From: JBGPIT01 sp041485125
Lineage (GTDB): Bacteria; Desulfobacterota; Binatia; UTPRO1
DNA length: 49,537 bases
Reading direction: 5' to 3'
NCBI GenBank assembly: GCA_041485125.1
Contig: JBGPIT010000002.1
Coordinates: 1 to 49,537, forward strand
The notes beneath the pieces were generated by a model, which was not told the DNA's origin, searched no databases, and worked only from the letters and a program-made list of their open reading frames with translations. Below are positions 49,006 to 49,537 of this stretch, piece by piece. The translations under genes were made by a program, and so were the position numbers. Positions within the stretch are counted from its first letter, which is position 1. Each line of letters starts with the position of its first letter.

Positions 49006-49537
49006 ACGGGACGGTAGAGGCGGGCGAGCTGCTGTACGAGGGCAAGGCGAAGAAGCTCTTCGCCACCAATGATCCGGATCTGCTCCTGCAGTACTTCAAG
49101 GACGACGCTACCGCCTTCAACGCCAAGAAGAAGGGCACGATCGCGCAGAAGGGCGTCCTCAACAACGCCATCTCGGAGATCTTCTTCCGTCTGCTCGAAG
49201 CCAACGGGGTGCCGACGCACTTCGTCCGCCGCCTCGACGAGCGCAACATGCTGGTGCGCAAGCTCCAGATCGTTCCCGTCGAGATGGTCATCCGCAACGT
49301 CGTCGCCGGCAGCCTCGCCAAGCGCCTCGGCATGGAAGAGGGCCGGGTGCTGCCCCGGCCGATCATCGAGTTCTTCTACAAGAGCGATCCGCTCGACGAT
49401 CCGATGATCAACGAGTGGCACGTCCTGGTCTTCGAGATGGCGACCAAGGCCGAGCTCGACGAGATGATCCGGCTCACCGAGAAGGTGAACGCCGTCCTGA
49501 AGCCCTTCCTCGCCGAGCGCGGCATCGTCCTGGTCGA
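49002..49537 (+). CDS. purC: SAICAR synthase, 5' part, cut by window edge
   Basis: Ligates aspartate to CAIR in purine synthesis. 178 residues of about 240 are present: LLYEGKAKKLFATNDPDLLLQYFKDDATAFNAKKKGTI, ISEIFFRLLEANGVPTHFV, EMVIRNVVAGSLAKRLG and FFYKSDPLDDPMINEWH, all diagnostic. The ATG overlaps the purB stop (ATGA), so purB-purC are coupled, as their consecutive pathway use suggests. The end lies beyond the right edge. Confidence 0.97.
   Translation, partial: MNGTVEAGELLYEGKAKKLFATNDPDLLLQYFKDDATAFNAKKKGTIAQKGVLNNAISEIFFRLLEANGVPTHFVRRLDERNMLVRKLQIVPVEMVIRNVVAGSLAKRLGMEEGRVLPRPIIEFFYKSDPLDDPMINEWHVLVFEMATKAELDEMIRLTEKVNAVLKPFLAERGIVLV

Overview
The window is a very GC-rich, gene-dense bacterial chromosome segment with 55 protein genes, almost no spacer DNA and no RNA gene, IS element, CRISPR array or phage gene that I can recognise. 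LpxD, LptE and a Gram-negative style aa3 oxidase show an outer-membrane bacterium. The blocks yceD-rpmF-fab-acpP-glyA-nrdR-rib-nusB-leuS-lptE-holA-rpsT-murJ and rimP-nusA-ylxR-infB-ylxP-rbfA-truB-rpsO-pnp-M16 protease are typical of the old 'Deltaproteobacteria' and their relatives (Myxococcota, Desulfobacterota, Binatota). I infer a member of that broad group from gene order and protein style, not from a search.

Layout. 1-2153: cytochrome c oxidase subunits I (cut by the left edge) and II on the minus strand, plus a 61-residue membrane protein facing away. 2175-3427: hisI-hisG (minus). 3664-16809: a long plus-strand run: lpxD, then yceD-rpmF-fabD-fabG-acpP-glyA-nrdR-ribD-ribBA-ribH-nusB-leuS-lptE-holA. 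rpsT lies opposite the end of holA. 17100-22752: murJ, mazG, a glutaredoxin, a GcvR-like ACT protein, and a two-subunit ADP-forming acyl-CoA synthetase. 22840-31506: the accessory part of the window, a lipid-headgroup-like cluster. 31534-36795: purN, comF, two small unknown proteins, yqeY, greA and a long-chain acyl-CoA ligase. 37117-49537: the transcription/translation operon rimP to truB, then rpsO, pnp, an M16 protease, purB and purC (cut by the right edge).

The most interesting region is 22840-31506. Six genes on the minus strand overlap or nearly touch: HAD hydrolase, intact nucleotidyltransferase, ATP-grasp enzyme, class III aminotransferase, Gfo/Idh/MocA oxidoreductase and a CDP-alcohol phosphotransferase. 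A second CDP-alcohol phosphotransferase diverges from them, and an HpnL-like flippase-family protein converges on it. Both phosphotransferases carry an N-terminal domain that looks like a decayed nucleotidyltransferase. Together they suggest synthesis of a CDP-activated, probably aminated polyol that is placed on a lipid or a second alcohol and perhaps flipped across the membrane. I know no named pathway with this exact set.

Other points worth a second look: a RibBA whose RibB half has lost its active-site motifs; a fab block without plsX, fabH and fabF and a rib block without ribE; a holA gene with no ATG/GTG/TTG start near its N-terminus but a CTG in a CTGA overlap; a recurring promoter design in which the -10 box ends about six bases before the start codon, implying leaderless mRNAs; an attenuator-like hairpin before rimP-nusA-infB; and a pnp leader that can pair with its own ribosome binding site.
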